A stretch of 64,000 bases of DNA from Enterobacter hormaechei subsp. hoffmannii (GTDB lineage Bacteria; Pseudomonadota; Gammaproteobacteria; Enterobacterales; Enterobacteriaceae), in NCBI RefSeq assembly GCF_001729745.1, contig NZ_CP017186.1:3720001-3784000 (forward strand), given 5' to 3'. Below are positions 56,201 through 64,000 of the stretch, piece after piece; position 1 is the stretch's first letter; the number at the start of each line of letters is the position of its first letter. The notes beneath the pieces were generated by a model that saw only the letters and a program-made list of their open reading frames with translations, was not told where the DNA came from and ran no database searches. A program made the position numbers and the translations under genes.

Positions 56201-56296
56201 TCGCGTGCTGCGACGCTGGATGTGGGTTATCAGGGACAATATGGTGCGGATACCCGCGTCAACTCTGTTAACGCCAATCTGCGCTGGTCGTTCTGA
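53219..56296 (+). CDS. Type V autotransporter with GGENP repeat linker
   Basis: 1025 residues from GTG 53219 with GGAG eight bases ahead. A signal peptide of about 38 residues ends IARA-AD. The passenger (about 40-585) is rich in G, N, T and V in short beta-strand periods, with repeated VGxxxGxxGxLxIxxG-like patterns typical of a beta-helix, including passenger-associated repeats (GGTLGGNGTLGQTEI near 460). The linker at residues 588-647 is 12 copies of GGENP. A helix and a C-terminal autotransporter beta-barrel (about 760-1025) end in phenylalanine, LRWSF. It is probably an outer-membrane adhesin. A hairpin follows. Confidence 0.93.
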   Translation: MNNSTSHALAVKTPLSRLYLALFSAPLLLFLPADIARAADAFFDGDSRITETLGYTGDVYVGRNQRGNLLIDNGKITAYNINIGRLFDGKIYESVVTVRGPDAELNAVNDRYVLRGDLNLGLGTLRVEEGALASAKEIVVGTTRGYDSHLIATGAGSRVTSNFLSVGTDLGARSTLAIEDGAALNTAYDARIGNGTGPGETDTLSPKATVTGSGSQWNVGRTLTLNGDLDVLDGGAVNVGGVQVAGVSGAGKTAELVIAGKDSRFTSGSSVSVGDYGNGVLSVIDGGSFSAGSNALIVGTSGSGSNRGALIIGSRGNMDTGTGLTEPTPGTAGGAGTLDAKTAISLRGGLFGSYVYFNHTDGNYIFSNTMSGEGDVINTSGQTTLNGDLSALKANVTARGGKVIIASNINTQPEDDIFDVQTLSAENGGTLILNATAGSDVSDGVGYSSAASIKSGGTLGGNGTLGQTEILSGGHISPGDGNIGTLTLKRYLNFIGESFYDVDIAGDGSSDQLLVSGKTTISDRAKVQVTALDPQTSYKTGQSYRILTSDGGIDGEFAGAISKSAFLDVALEQSTNAVDLTIAQKETGGENPGGENPGGENPGGENPGGENPGGENPGGENPGGENPGGENPGGENPGGENPGGENPGSGKPGIFQTVAQSSNQWNTAGALSTLTQSGPSLALYNSLLVLSAPEAREAFNQLSGEVYPSMQSNLIAGSTQVFNVLNQRMQRAFDNDSLPIPPLAMSLVQQPEPQNNGVWGQTFSSWSRNSGDGNVGKLDGNTTGFLLGADRKLADHNVRVGGYFGYSRGDYDVDSRRSSTDTDNYHLGLYAAGQQDAFSLRGALGYTWHKIEGERNVDFSGFSDRLKSDYDANSLLAFTEAGYRFGQPDRNIEPFVNLSYIRLHTDSFREDGGAAALSVRNETMNTFYSTLGVRGVTELPKNVNLYGSLGWQHAYGDKNTSSRMAFAGSDAFITQGQAVDEDVMVGDIGVSVQLSRAATLDVGYQGQYGADTRVNSVNANLRWSF
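54980..55159 (+). repeat. Tandem 15-bp repeat, 12 copies, inside the autotransporter gene
   Basis: Twelve consecutive 15-base units of the form GGN-GGN-GAR-AAY-CCN, each encoding GGENP. Units 5-10 alternate between two near-identical sequences (GGCGGTGAAAACCCC and GGAGGTGAAAACCCG), so the array grew by 30-base duplications. Length is a multiple of three, so copy-number change keeps the frame. Confidence 0.95.
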
Positions 56297-56313
56297 ATTA
56301 TTTCCATTAAAAG

Positions 56314-56335
56314 AACCCGCCCTCGTGGCGGGTTT
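56314..56335. terminator. Terminator after the autotransporter
   Basis: AACCCGCC pairs with GGCGGGTT around five bases, followed by a short T stretch, 18 bases after the stop. It may also serve the convergent regulator gene. Confidence 0.75.
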
Positions 56336-56357
56336 GTGCTTTTGGCTTCTGACGAAG

Positions 56358-56936
56358 CTAGGGATCGTTCCCAGCCGCGTCCAGCAGTTTGTTTTTGAAG
56401 ATAAACAAACACGCCTCGTTGAAGTTCCCTGCCCCTAACCGCTCCGATAGCGCCGTTCGCTTGCGATAGAGGCTTTTAACCGACATATTCAGCTTATCTG
56501 CAATCTCTTCCATTGACCTCCCTGCCTTCAGCAACCGGAGCATTATCGCTTCATGTCTACTCAGCCGTAAGTTAAGCAGCCATTTGGTTGTCAGACGCCA
56601 GCCTTTCATATCAAGCACCAGATTGAATAACGACGCCATATCCGGAGGCGTAAGCGACGTGTTCATAAACAGCTTCATACTGTGCAGATCCTCCTCTCGA
56701 GGGCGCATATCCAGCATAACGCAGCAGATGGTTTTTCTCGTTCTGGCCGGATGGCGTATCAGGTAATCATATAAACGGAGCGGCGTACGGCTATCAATCA
56801 GTACAGTATATTCATTTGCGTCGGTATCAAATATGTTTCTGTCTATCGAACAGAGGCAAATTATATCCGGGAAAAATAGCCGCATCCCCCTGACAAGGAA
56901 ACAATCCTGAGTCACTAACACTATTGAAGTCGCCAC
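56358..56936 (-). CDS. LuxR-type HTH transcriptional regulator without a canonical receiver
   Basis: 192 residues. The C-terminal third (about 120-180) is a LuxR HTH (LRLSRHEAIMLRLLKAGRSM, then EEIADKLNMSVKSLYRKRTA). The N-terminal part starts like a receiver (SIVLVTQDCFLVRGMRLFF) but lacks the acidic pair, so phosphorylation is unlikely. This resembles CsgD- or RcsA-type regulators of surface structures. It is convergent with the autotransporter and divergent from pgaABCD, and so is a candidate regulator of both (inference). A long AT-rich gap follows its start. Confidence 0.82.
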   Translation of the reverse strand: MATSIVLVTQDCFLVRGMRLFFPDIICLCSIDRNIFDTDANEYTVLIDSRTPLRLYDYLIRHPARTRKTICCVMLDMRPREEDLHSMKLFMNTSLTPPDMASLFNLVLDMKGWRLTTKWLLNLRLSRHEAIMLRLLKAGRSMEEIADKLNMSVKSLYRKRTALSERLGAGNFNEACLFIFKNKLLDAAGNDP

Positions 56937-57553
56937 TAATCATCCCTTTTAGATTAAAGCAAGCCCGCCTCTTAAGAAACAAGGACGCTTTCGTTTATAG
57001 CGCTTTACATTAACGGCAAATGTTTTCTGGCTTTGATCATCCCTCAATATGACATTGGTGAGCTAGACTTTTTGTAGACTATCACTCAATGCCTGGCGTT
57101 AATTATAAATAAAAAAGAATTTCAGAAAAGTCACTTCTCTGAACATTAAGAATTTTTGTCATGAAACTTCCCAAACATGCACCGGAAAGTACTTTAATTA
57201 ACTCAGCAGAACTTCATTTCAAATATAAAAAAACCGCAAACAGCAAAAGAAAAAACATTTAATATCAATCATTTAAAAAGAACAATCCTGCACTGAATTA
57301 TCTAAAAAACTTACTTCTTCCAGAATTATCTCAAAACCTCCCAGCCGCTTTTCAACTTATTTATCCCCCAACACATCGGGTGTACATTAAGCCCAATCAG
57401 ACCACTGAGATGAGGGCGCATAATTACCTTTAAGTAAGTACCCCATAACGTAGCATCATTCAGATTTAATGTTCTCCTTTATGCCCTTTAACGCAGAGTT
57501 AAAAGGCGGCCGTGTTATGCAATGGATTCACGATAAACAAATGGCAAATAGAT
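56937..57553 (+). promoter_or_regulatory. Long AT-rich control region between the LuxR-type gene and pgaA
   Basis: About 615 bases without a full gene and strikingly AT-rich from 57000 to 57330. E. coli pgaABCD has a long leader controlled by NhaR and by CsrA binding to GGA motifs. Here GGA occurs at 57523 and 57557 close to the start, and a possible 17-codon leader frame lies at 57517-57570. No hairpin terminator or REP is visible. Confidence 0.55.
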
Positions 57554-57570
57554 ATGGAAAGATCGCTTAG
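57517..57570 (+). CDS. Possible leader peptide overlapping the pgaA start
   Basis: ATG 57517 has the best ribosome site of the region (AAAAGGCGG, seven bases ahead) and opens a 17-codon frame (MQWIHDKQMANRYGKIA), ending at TAG 57568-57570. The stop lies 14 bases inside pgaA, so translation of the leader could couple to or compete with pgaA. It may be chance, because no homologue is known to me. Confidence 0.3.
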   Translation: MQWIHDKQMANRYGKIA

Positions 57571-59992
57571 CTTCACTACGTTATTCTTTTATCGCACCAC
57601 AATATTATTGCTCCTGCTTTTACTCTTTCCTGTTCTGGTTCAGGCTGATGAATCCGTTTATGAGCATCAGATACAACAGGCACGTAACGGTAATTATGCT
57701 CTGTTTCTTGATTACCTACAGCGCTATGAGCAACAGCATGCTTTAACACCTGGACAGGTTGCGGACTGGTTACAGGTAGCCTCCTGGGCAGGACGCGATG
57801 ATGAGGTTATTCGAGTCTGGCAGCGTTATGGTATTTATATGCCGCTTCCCGCTCGCGCCATCGCTGCTGTCGCCCAGTCCAGAAGAAACCAAAAAGCCTG
57901 GCCATCCGCCTTATCGCTGTGGAAAGAGGCGCTCAGCCTTGCGCCGGATAACGACGATTACCGCATCGGCTATGTTAAGACCCTGGCCGATGCCCGCAGA
58001 GATCGCCTCGCGCTTTCGAAAGCCCGGCAGTTGGTTAAGGACGATCCTTCTCCCGCGCACCTTGAGACGCTCTCCTATGTCTGGATGCGCCAGGGAAAAA
58101 ACGCGGACCGGCTGCTGGCGGACATGCGCGCGCTAAACGCCGCACCAGGGAATAACGCCCTTCTTCGCGAGACGATCGATGCGTTAACGGATAACCGGGT
58201 AAGCACGCCCGCACTCTGGCTGTCGCAAAGCGCAGCAATGTCTCCCGCGGAGCGTCGCCGCCTTGAGCGTAACGCCGCGGCTGAAAAGGTACGCCTGGCG
58301 GATGTGCCTGGCAGAACGGAGAAAGAGCGGCTGCGGCTGGCACAAAACGCATTAGATCGCTATCACGTCCTGCTTTCCCGCTGGCAAAACGAACCGCAGG
58401 CGGCTGAAGACGTCATCCTTGCCCGTATCGATCGGCTTGGCGCGCTGTATGCGCAGGGTGATTACCGGCAGGTTATTAGCGAATATGAGGCGCTGACGAC
58501 CGCACAGCATCCGGTGCCGGACTGGGCCATCGGCTGGGTGATCTCTGCATATTTGCAGGAGAAAAACACCGTCGCCGCCTTCTCGCTTGTACAACGCTAT
58601 CCACACTACGCCTCCGATCCGCAGGATGAGGAGCATGCGCTTTTCTACGCCTGGCTGGATACGGGGCAGTATCAAACCGCCCGCCGCTACGTTGAGCGCG
58701 AGACCCGCAGCGTTCCCTGGACCCGCTACGATTTCGGATCCCCGACCGCTCAGCCGAACGATAGGTGGCTCACCGGACAGTCACTCAAACTTAACTATTT
58801 GCTGGCGACCAACGCCCTGCCCGAGGCCGAAAAGCTGTCGTATCGTCTGGCGTCAACGGCGCCGGGAAATCAGGGATTACAAATTGATTATGCCGCCCTG
58901 CTTCAGGCCAGGGGCCTGCCGCGCGCGGCCGAGCAAAAGCTTAAACGAGCAGAGGCGCTCGAACCCACGAATCTGGAGCTTGAAAAACAGCAGGCTTACG
59001 TCGCAATGGACCTTCAGGAGTGGCGCCAGATGGATTTACTGGCTGATGACGTAATTGCTCGCGCCCCCGCCGATCGCAGCGCCCGTCGCCTGGACAGGCT
59101 CAGAGCGGTCCACCATATGTCAGAGCTGCGTCTGAACGCGGGTAAAGGATTGCATTCAGATAACCCCGTCAGCGGTAGCCACGACATGAGCTGGGACGCC
59201 ACGCTCTATGGCCCACCCGTGGCGGATAACTGGCGGCTATTTGCTGGCGCCCGCTATGCACAGGGGAATTTCGACGAAGGTAAAGGCATCAGCCGCCACC
59301 TGTTGGGCGGCGTTGAGTGGCGCCCACGTGACCTCACGCTCGAAGCCGAGCTCTCCAGCAACCGCTATCACGGCACAAACAGGCCGGGTGCACGGCTCTC
59401 AACAACCTACAGCCTGAGTGATAACTGGCAGGTCAGCGGTAGCCTCGAGCGCTTATCACGCGCGACACCCTTACGGGCATTACGCAATGGGATCAGCGCC
59501 AACCGGGGTGAAGGTGGGGTGCGCTGGTATCAAAACGAGCGACGTGAATACCAGTTCAACGCCGCCGTCAGCCGCTTCTCAGACCACAACCGCCGTCAGG
59601 AATACACCCTCTCTGGGAAAGAGCGTCTCTGGCAGACCCCGACCCTGACGCTGGATCTCGAACCGGGGATCGCCGCCAGTAAAAACAGCCTGCGGAATAC
59701 GCTCTATTACAACCCGGCACGGGATCTGTCCGTGACGGCAGCCCTGTCCGTTGACCATGAGATGTACCGCCACTACGACACCCTCTGGAACCAGCAGTTC
59801 GTGGCAGGCGGCGGCAGCTACTGGCAGAAAAATCAGTCGCCTGGCGCCATTACCCTGCTGGGTTACGGGCAACGCATTCAGTGGAACAACGTTGTCGATA
59901 CTGGCGTGATGCTGAACTGGGATAAACGCCCTTACGACGGCAAACGCGAGAGTAATCTCTCCGTCACGTTAGATGCGACTTTACGCTTTTAA
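57554..59992 (+). CDS. pgaA: Poly-beta-1,6-N-acetylglucosamine export porin
   Basis: 812 residues from ATG 57554 (E. coli 807). A GTG at 57512 would add 14. A signal peptide with a run of leucines (TTILLLLLLLFPVLVQA-DE) is cleaved near residue 31. The N-terminal two-thirds (about 35-510) are TPR-type helices; the segment VADWLQVASWAGRDDEVIRV is nearly the same as E. coli PgaA. The C-terminal third (about 520-812) is a beta-barrel ending in F. It takes deacetylated PNAG through the outer membrane. First gene of pgaABCD. Confidence 0.93.
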   Translation: MERSLSFTTLFFYRTTILLLLLLLFPVLVQADESVYEHQIQQARNGNYALFLDYLQRYEQQHALTPGQVADWLQVASWAGRDDEVIRVWQRYGIYMPLPARAIAAVAQSRRNQKAWPSALSLWKEALSLAPDNDDYRIGYVKTLADARRDRLALSKARQLVKDDPSPAHLETLSYVWMRQGKNADRLLADMRALNAAPGNNALLRETIDALTDNRVSTPALWLSQSAAMSPAERRRLERNAAAEKVRLADVPGRTEKERLRLAQNALDRYHVLLSRWQNEPQAAEDVILARIDRLGALYAQGDYRQVISEYEALTTAQHPVPDWAIGWVISAYLQEKNTVAAFSLVQRYPHYASDPQDEEHALFYAWLDTGQYQTARRYVERETRSVPWTRYDFGSPTAQPNDRWLTGQSLKLNYLLATNALPEAEKLSYRLASTAPGNQGLQIDYAALLQARGLPRAAEQKLKRAEALEPTNLELEKQQAYVAMDLQEWRQMDLLADDVIARAPADRSARRLDRLRAVHHMSELRLNAGKGLHSDNPVSGSHDMSWDATLYGPPVADNWRLFAGARYAQGNFDEGKGISRHLLGGVEWRPRDLTLEAELSSNRYHGTNRPGARLSTTYSLSDNWQVSGSLERLSRATPLRALRNGISANRGEGGVRWYQNERREYQFNAAVSRFSDHNRRQEYTLSGKERLWQTPTLTLDLEPGIAASKNSLRNTLYYNPARDLSVTAALSVDHEMYRHYDTLWNQQFVAGGGSYWQKNQSPGAITLLGYGQRIQWNNVVDTGVMLNWDKRPYDGKRESNLSVTLDATLRF

Positions 59993-60000
59993 GGATGAAT

Positions 60001-61938
60001 ATGCTGAATACACGTTTTTCTGTAAGCCTGATCGTCATCGGCTGGCTCTGCCTCAGCGCGAGTCTCTGCGCGCAGCCGCTCTCCTTTATGGCTCCTGAAG
60101 AGAGGCCGCAGCTGGAGGCCAGCAAACCCTGGCCGGAGAATCAGTTTCTGGTCCTGGCCTACCACGACGTCGAAGATGATGCTGCCGATCAGCGCTACCT
60201 CTCCGTTCGCACCAGCGCGTTAAACGAGCAGATAAGCTGGCTTTTGCACAACGGCTATCACGCCATCAGCGTGCAGGACATTCTGGATGCGCATGAAGGA
60301 AAAAAAACGCTGCCGCCGAAAGCCGTTTTGCTCAGCTTCGACGACGGCTACAGCAGCTTTTACACCCGCGTTTGGCCCCTGCTTCAGGCCTGGAACGTTC
60401 CTGCGCTGTGGGCGCCGGTGGGCAGCTGGGTGGATACGCCGGCAAATCAAAAAGTTAACTTCGGCGGTCTGATGACGCCCCGCGATCGGTTCGCGACATG
60501 GGACATGGTGCGCGAGTTAAGCCGCTCCCCGCTGGTTGAAATTGGCTCGCATACCTGGGCCTCGCATTACGGCATCCCGGCCAACCCGCAGGGAAGCCGT
60601 GAACCCGCTATCGCCAACCGTTTTTTCGATAACGCGACGGGGCATTACGAAACCGATGAACACTTCAACCAGCGGATCGCCGCAGACGTACGGAAAGTCA
60701 CCGAAAAAATCACCCAGGTGACGGGAAAAGCGCCGCGTGCCTGGGTGTGGCCCTATGGGGCTGCCAACGGTACATCGCTCGCTATCGCCCAGAAACAGGG
60801 CTATCAGCTGGCCTTTACCCTGGAGGACGGGCTGGCAAACGTGCGCGACCTCGGCAACATCCCGCGCCTGCTGATTGCCGGAAATCCGTCGATAAAAACC
60901 TTTGCCAACACGGTTAGCCGCGTTCAGGAGTTTGACCCGGTGCGCGTCATGCATGTTGATCTCGATTATGTCTACGATCCCGATCCGGCCCAGCAGACGA
61001 AAAACATCAACAAACTCGTCCAGCGGGTCTACGACATGAAAATCAGCCATGTGTTTCTCCAGGCGTTTTCGGATCCGCGGGGCGACGGCAGGATCGGCGC
61101 GCTCTATTTCCCCAACCGCCGGCTTCCGGTCCGGGCCGATCTTTTTAATTTTGTCGCCTGGCAGCTACAAACCCGCGCGGGAGTGAAAGTCTTTGCGTGG
61201 ATGCCGGTCCTCTCTTTCGATCTCAGTCCAGCCTTGCCGCGCGTGCAGCGCCGGGATCGTCAAACGGGAGCGTTGACCGTGGCCGCCGAGCCCTATATCA
61301 GGCTCTCCCCCTGGAGTCCACAGGTTCGCCAACAGGTGACGGAGATCTATGAAGATCTGGCCCGCTATGCCAGCTTCAACGGGATCTTGTTCCATGACGA
61401 CGCGGTGCTGACGGACGTTGACGATGCCGGGCAGGAGACGACGCGCCAGAAAAGCCAGCAGCTTATCGGGTTTACCCAGGCCCTTAGCCAGACGGTGAAG
61501 GACATCCGTGGCCCGCAGATCAAGACCGCGCGCAATATGTTCGCCCTCCCCATTCTGCAGCCCGAAAGCGAAGCGTGGTTTGCGCAAAATCTGGATGATT
61601 TTCTATCGGCCTACGACTGGACGGTGCCGATGGCAATGCCACTGATGGAGTCCGTCCCGGCAGAAGAGAGCAATGCCTGGCTGACGCGTTTAGTCAACGC
61701 CGTCGCCGCACGCCCCGGCGCGCTGAATAAAACGATTTTTGAGCTACAGGCCAGGGACTGGGCGCAGAAACCGCAGCGTGCCGTAGCCGATGAACGTCTG
61801 GTGGAGTGGATGCAGGTGCTCCAGCTGAACGGCATCAAAAATTACGGTTATTACCCCGACGACTTCCTCAACAACCAACCTGATATTTCGCGTATCAGGC
61901 CTGAATTTTCTTCGTACTGGTATCCTGACAATGACTGA
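60001..61938 (+). CDS. pgaB: PNAG N-deacetylase/hydrolase PgaB
   Basis: 645 residues from ATG 60001, with AAGGA five bases ahead; ATG 59995 is too close to that site. Domain 1 (about 40-300) is a polysaccharide deacetylase: [10 protein letters not shown] gives the metal aspartates and SHTWASHYG the two histidines. Domain 2 (about 310-640) is the glycoside hydrolase-like part, ending NYGYYPDDF...WYPDND. E. coli PgaB is a lipoprotein; here the signal region ends LSASLCAQP, which is not a canonical lipobox. The HN in E. coli WHNVED reads YHDVED here. It partly deacetylates PNAG in the periplasm for export through PgaA. Confidence 0.93.
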   Translation: MLNTRFSVSLIVIGWLCLSASLCAQPLSFMAPEERPQLEASKPWPENQFLVLAYHDVEDDAADQRYLSVRTSALNEQISWLLHNGYHAISVQDILDAHEGKKTLPPKAVLLSFDDGYSSFYTRVWPLLQAWNVPALWAPVGSWVDTPANQKVNFGGLMTPRDRFATWDMVRELSRSPLVEIGSHTWASHYGIPANPQGSREPAIANRFFDNATGHYETDEHFNQRIAADVRKVTEKITQVTGKAPRAWVWPYGAANGTSLAIAQKQGYQLAFTLEDGLANVRDLGNIPRLLIAGNPSIKTFANTVSRVQEFDPVRVMHVDLDYVYDPDPAQQTKNINKLVQRVYDMKISHVFLQAFSDPRGDGRIGALYFPNRRLPVRADLFNFVAWQLQTRAGVKVFAWMPVLSFDLSPALPRVQRRDRQTGALTVAAEPYIRLSPWSPQVRQQVTEIYEDLARYASFNGILFHDDAVLTDVDDAGQETTRQKSQQLIGFTQALSQTVKDIRGPQIKTARNMFALPILQPESEAWFAQNLDDFLSAYDWTVPMAMPLMESVPAEESNAWLTRLVNAVAARPGALNKTIFELQARDWAQKPQRAVADERLVEWMQVLQLNGIKNYGYYPDDFLNNQPDISRIRPEFSSYWYPDND

Positions 61939-63262
61939 TCGCATTATCGCCTTCTCTATTTTGTGTCTGGTATTCGGGTTGCCGTTAGGCGTAGCCGCGC
62001 TGTTTACCGGCGAACTGATTCTGGACTTTGTCTTTTTCTGGCCGCTGTTTATGTCCGTGCTCTGGGTAACCGGCGGCCTCTATTTCTGGTTTCAGCTTGA
62101 ACGGCACTGGTCGTGGGATAACGCAACACCCGCGCCTGCCTTAGCCGGTGAACCGTTAATCTCGATTCTTATTCCCTGCTTTAATGAGGAACGCAACGCA
62201 CGGGAGACCATTAGCGCCGCGCTGGGTCAGCGGTACTGGAATGTTGAGGTTATCGCCATCAACGACGGCTCTTCGGACAATACCGCGCAGGTGCTGCATC
62301 AACTGGCGCAGGAGCAGCCGCGCCTGCGGGTGATTAATCTCGCGGAGAATCAGGGGAAAGCCGTGGCGCTCAAGGCTGGTGCGGCGGCGGCCCGGGGCGA
62401 TCTGCTGGTCTGCATTGACGGCGACGCCCTGCTCGATCGCGATACGGCCGCGTATCTGGTGGCCCCGCTGATTCAGTATCCCCACGTTGGGGCCGTCACC
62501 GGAAATCCGCGTATTCGCACGCGCTCAACGCTGATTGGTCGTATTCAGGTGGGCGAGTTTTCTTCCATTATTGGTCTTATCAAGCGAACGCAGCGGATCT
62601 ATGGCCGGGTCTTTACGGTCTCCGGCGTCATCGCCGCCTTTCGCCGACAGGCGCTGGCGGATGTCGGGTACTGGAGCCCGGATATGATCACAGAGGACAT
62701 TGACATAAGCTGGAAGCTTCAGCTGCGCCACTGGGATATCTTTTTCGAGCCGCGGGCGCTGTGCTGGATCCTGATGCCGGAGACGCTCAAGGGGCTGTGG
62801 AAACAGCGTCTGCGCTGGGCTCAGGGCGGTGCAGAGGTGTTTCTGGTTAACCTGCGCAAAATGGCCCGCTGGGAGCATCATCGGATGTGGCCCCTGTTTC
62901 TCGAGTACGCGCTATCAACGCTGTGGGCGTTTGCCTATGGAGCGACCGTGGTGATGTTCATTCTTAGCCATATTATCCCTCTTCCCGCGAACCTGGCCGT
63001 TGCGAGTCTGTTTCCCCCGGCGTTTACCGGGCTGCTGCTGGGGGTGATGTGCCTGCTGCAATTCCTCGTCAGTTTGTATATCGAGCGGCGCTACGAGCGG
63101 AAAGTGGCAGGCTCGCTGTTCTGGGTGATTTGGTTCCCGATGGTGTACTGGATGATTGGCCTGTTTACCACCCTCGTGGCATTTCCGAAAGTCATGCTTA
63201 AACGTAAACGCGCCCGCGCGCGCTGGATCAGTCCGGACCGGGGAAAAGGGAGCATTCAATGA
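61931..63262 (+). CDS. pgaC: PNAG synthase glycosyltransferase PgaC
   Basis: 443 residues of GT family 2. Two N-terminal membrane helices (about 7-27 and 34-55), a cytoplasmic GT-A domain with [31 protein letters not shown] (DxD), ITEDIDIS (TED base) and QRLRWAQGG (QxxRW), then three or four C-terminal helices. It polymerises UDP-GlcNAc into beta-1,6 chains and moves them over the inner membrane with PgaD, under c-di-GMP control in E. coli. It overlaps pgaB by eight bases. Confidence 0.95.
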   Translation: MTDRIIAFSILCLVFGLPLGVAALFTGELILDFVFFWPLFMSVLWVTGGLYFWFQLERHWSWDNATPAPALAGEPLISILIPCFNEERNARETISAALGQRYWNVEVIAINDGSSDNTAQVLHQLAQEQPRLRVINLAENQGKAVALKAGAAAARGDLLVCIDGDALLDRDTAAYLVAPLIQYPHVGAVTGNPRIRTRSTLIGRIQVGEFSSIIGLIKRTQRIYGRVFTVSGVIAAFRRQALADVGYWSPDMITEDIDISWKLQLRHWDIFFEPRALCWILMPETLKGLWKQRLRWAQGGAEVFLVNLRKMARWEHHRMWPLFLEYALSTLWAFAYGATVVMFILSHIIPLPANLAVASLFPPAFTGLLLGVMCLLQFLVSLYIERRYERKVAGSLFWVIWFPMVYWMIGLFTTLVAFPKVMLKRKRARARWISPDRGKGSIQ

Positions 63263-63693
63263 ACGAGAATACGTTAATTTTGACTGAACATCGGCTGGCA
63301 CCGCGTCTTTTCGATGCCGCATTAACGCTGATAGCCTGGGGAGGATTCCTGTTTTTCCTGTATGCCAGGCTGTGGATGCAGTTAACCGAGGAGAGCGATC
63401 ACCGCTGGAGCGTGATTATCGCCTCTTTTAATACAGTGCTGGTTTATCTGCTGATTGCCGCGTTCAACGGCTGGCTGCTGATCCTGTGGTATCAGTACAA
63501 TCGCCGCCGCGCGCATGTGAGGCGGCGTCATCCGCAAATGTTGCGCCATGACGAGCTTGCCCAAAGTTTTAACGTCACGCCGCAAATTATGTCCGAGATG
63601 AGCCAGTACAACCTGCTGACGGTCTATCATGACCAGATCGGCCGGATCATTGATCTGAAGATCAGCGAGCAGCAGGTCGAGGAAGAAGAGTAA
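63259..63693 (+). CDS. pgaD: PNAG synthesis accessory protein PgaD
   Basis: 144 residues with two membrane helices (about 20-40 and 56-76), then a cytoplasmic tail with an [17 protein letters not shown] segment. PgaD binds PgaC and c-di-GMP to activate the synthase. ATGA overlap with pgaC shows coupling. It ends with TAATAA before a strong terminator, closing the operon. No diguanylate cyclase gene such as E. coli dgcT (ycdT) follows in this window. Confidence 0.92.
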   Translation: MNENTLILTEHRLAPRLFDAALTLIAWGGFLFFLYARLWMQLTEESDHRWSVIIASFNTVLVYLLIAAFNGWLLILWYQYNRRRAHVRRRHPQMLRHDELAQSFNVTPQIMSEMSQYNLLTVYHDQIGRIIDLKISEQQVEEEE

Positions 63694-63694
63694 T

Positions 63695-63732
63695 AAAAAG
63701 CCCCCGCAGCATACCCTGCGGGGGCTTTTTTA
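63695..63732. terminator. Strong terminator after pgaD
   Basis: A perfect 15-bp stem (AAAAAGCCCCCGCAG with CTGCGGGGGCTTTTT) encloses six bases and is flanked by A and T runs, so it should stop both pgaABCD and the convergent gene. Confidence 0.95.
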
Positions 63733-63745
63733 TAACAGGGAGACG

Positions 63746-64000
63746 TTATTTATCCTTCACCACAATCAGCGGTTCAATATCGCTCTCTTTCTTCACCACC
63801 AGCGAGTCATCCCCACGCAGACAGGTTCCGCCATAGTTTCCGCCCACGGTAAAGGTGCAGACCTGTATGTATCTGCCGTCAACCTTTGGCAGGCACCATA
63901 GCTGCTGGTAGATATTTTTGCGGTCAACAAACTTGCCGCTGGACTGGTCCAGCAGTTGATCCTGGGCGCCGATCAGATCGATATTGCTCCCGCAGCGTCC
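63746..64000 (-). CDS. Partial protein of unknown function, C-terminal 84 residues
   Basis: An open frame enters from the right edge and stops at TAA 63748-63746. The visible part starts GRCGSNIDLIGAQDQLL and ends DIEPLIVVKDK. It has four cysteines (CGSN, WCLPK, VCTFT and TCLRG), as in a disulfide-bonded periplasmic or secreted domain. No family is recognised. It is convergent with pgaD across the shared terminator. Confidence 0.7.
   Translation of the reverse strand, partial: GRCGSNIDLIGAQDQLLDQSSGKFVDRKNIYQQLWCLPKVDGRYIQVCTFTVGGNYGGTCLRGDDSLVVKKESDIEPLIVVKDK

Overview
The window is chromosomal DNA of an Enterobacter-like member of the Enterobacteriaceae. Many proteins and the gene order speB-speA-yqgB-metK-galP-sprT-endA-rsmE-gshB-yqgE-ruvX-yggR/yggS-yggT-yggU-rdgB-hemW...yggN-yggL-trmB/mutY-yggX-mltC-nupG...speC/yqgA-tRNA-Phe are those of the E. 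coli K-12 region near 63-64 min. Three accessory blocks interrupt this conserved backbone. The genus is inferred from memory of protein similarity and the repeat families; no search was run.

Block 1 (1-12864) is a 14-gene, minus-strand catabolic operon of unknown substrate. It encodes a Rieske ferredoxin, a small HTH-like protein, a Rieske oxygenase, two SDRs, an IclR regulator, a type I extradiol-type dioxygenase, a FAD-dependent ferredoxin reductase, an MFS carrier, a cupin, an alpha/beta hydrolase, an aspartate-dehydrogenase-like enzyme, an aldehyde dehydrogenase and a ThDP-dependent enzyme that runs off the left edge. Its upstream region carries three related 16-bp palindromes (candidate IclR operators) and a CRP-like site. 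A broken divergent MFS transporter gene lies between this region and speB.

The backbone (12868-34793) carries polyamine synthesis (speA, speB; speC further on), S-adenosylmethionine synthesis (metK, MetJ boxes), galactose uptake (galP, with Gal operator and CRP site), glutathione synthesis, tRNA and rRNA modification, and DNA repair (mutY, rdgB). A DUF559 endonuclease-like gene sits between hemW and yggN, where K-12 has ansB and yggM. Two families of dispersed palindromes (REP/BIME, and a CCCTCACCC...GGGTGAGGG family) punctuate intergenic spaces.

Block 2 (34875-44851) is a citrate fermentation cluster inserted between nupG and speC. A minus-strand operon encodes a 2-hydroxycarboxylate carrier, a fumarylacetoacetate-hydrolase-family protein, and citC-D-E-F-X-G; a citA-citB two-component pair diverges from it. 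No oxaloacetate decarboxylase pump genes are present, so the FAH-family protein is the best candidate here for handling oxaloacetate.

Block 3 (48187-64000) starts just downstream of tRNA-Phe. It holds decayed mobile-element material (unassigned fragments, a DUF4225-like gene cut by an in-frame stop, a small membrane protein, a RadC-like N-terminal fragment), then a surface/biofilm module: hybrid histidine kinase plus NarL-type regulator, small lipoprotein, autotransporter with a 12-copy GGENP repeat linker, a LuxR-type regulator and the poly-N-acetylglucosamine operon pgaABCD. A partial cysteine-containing gene of unknown function closes the window.
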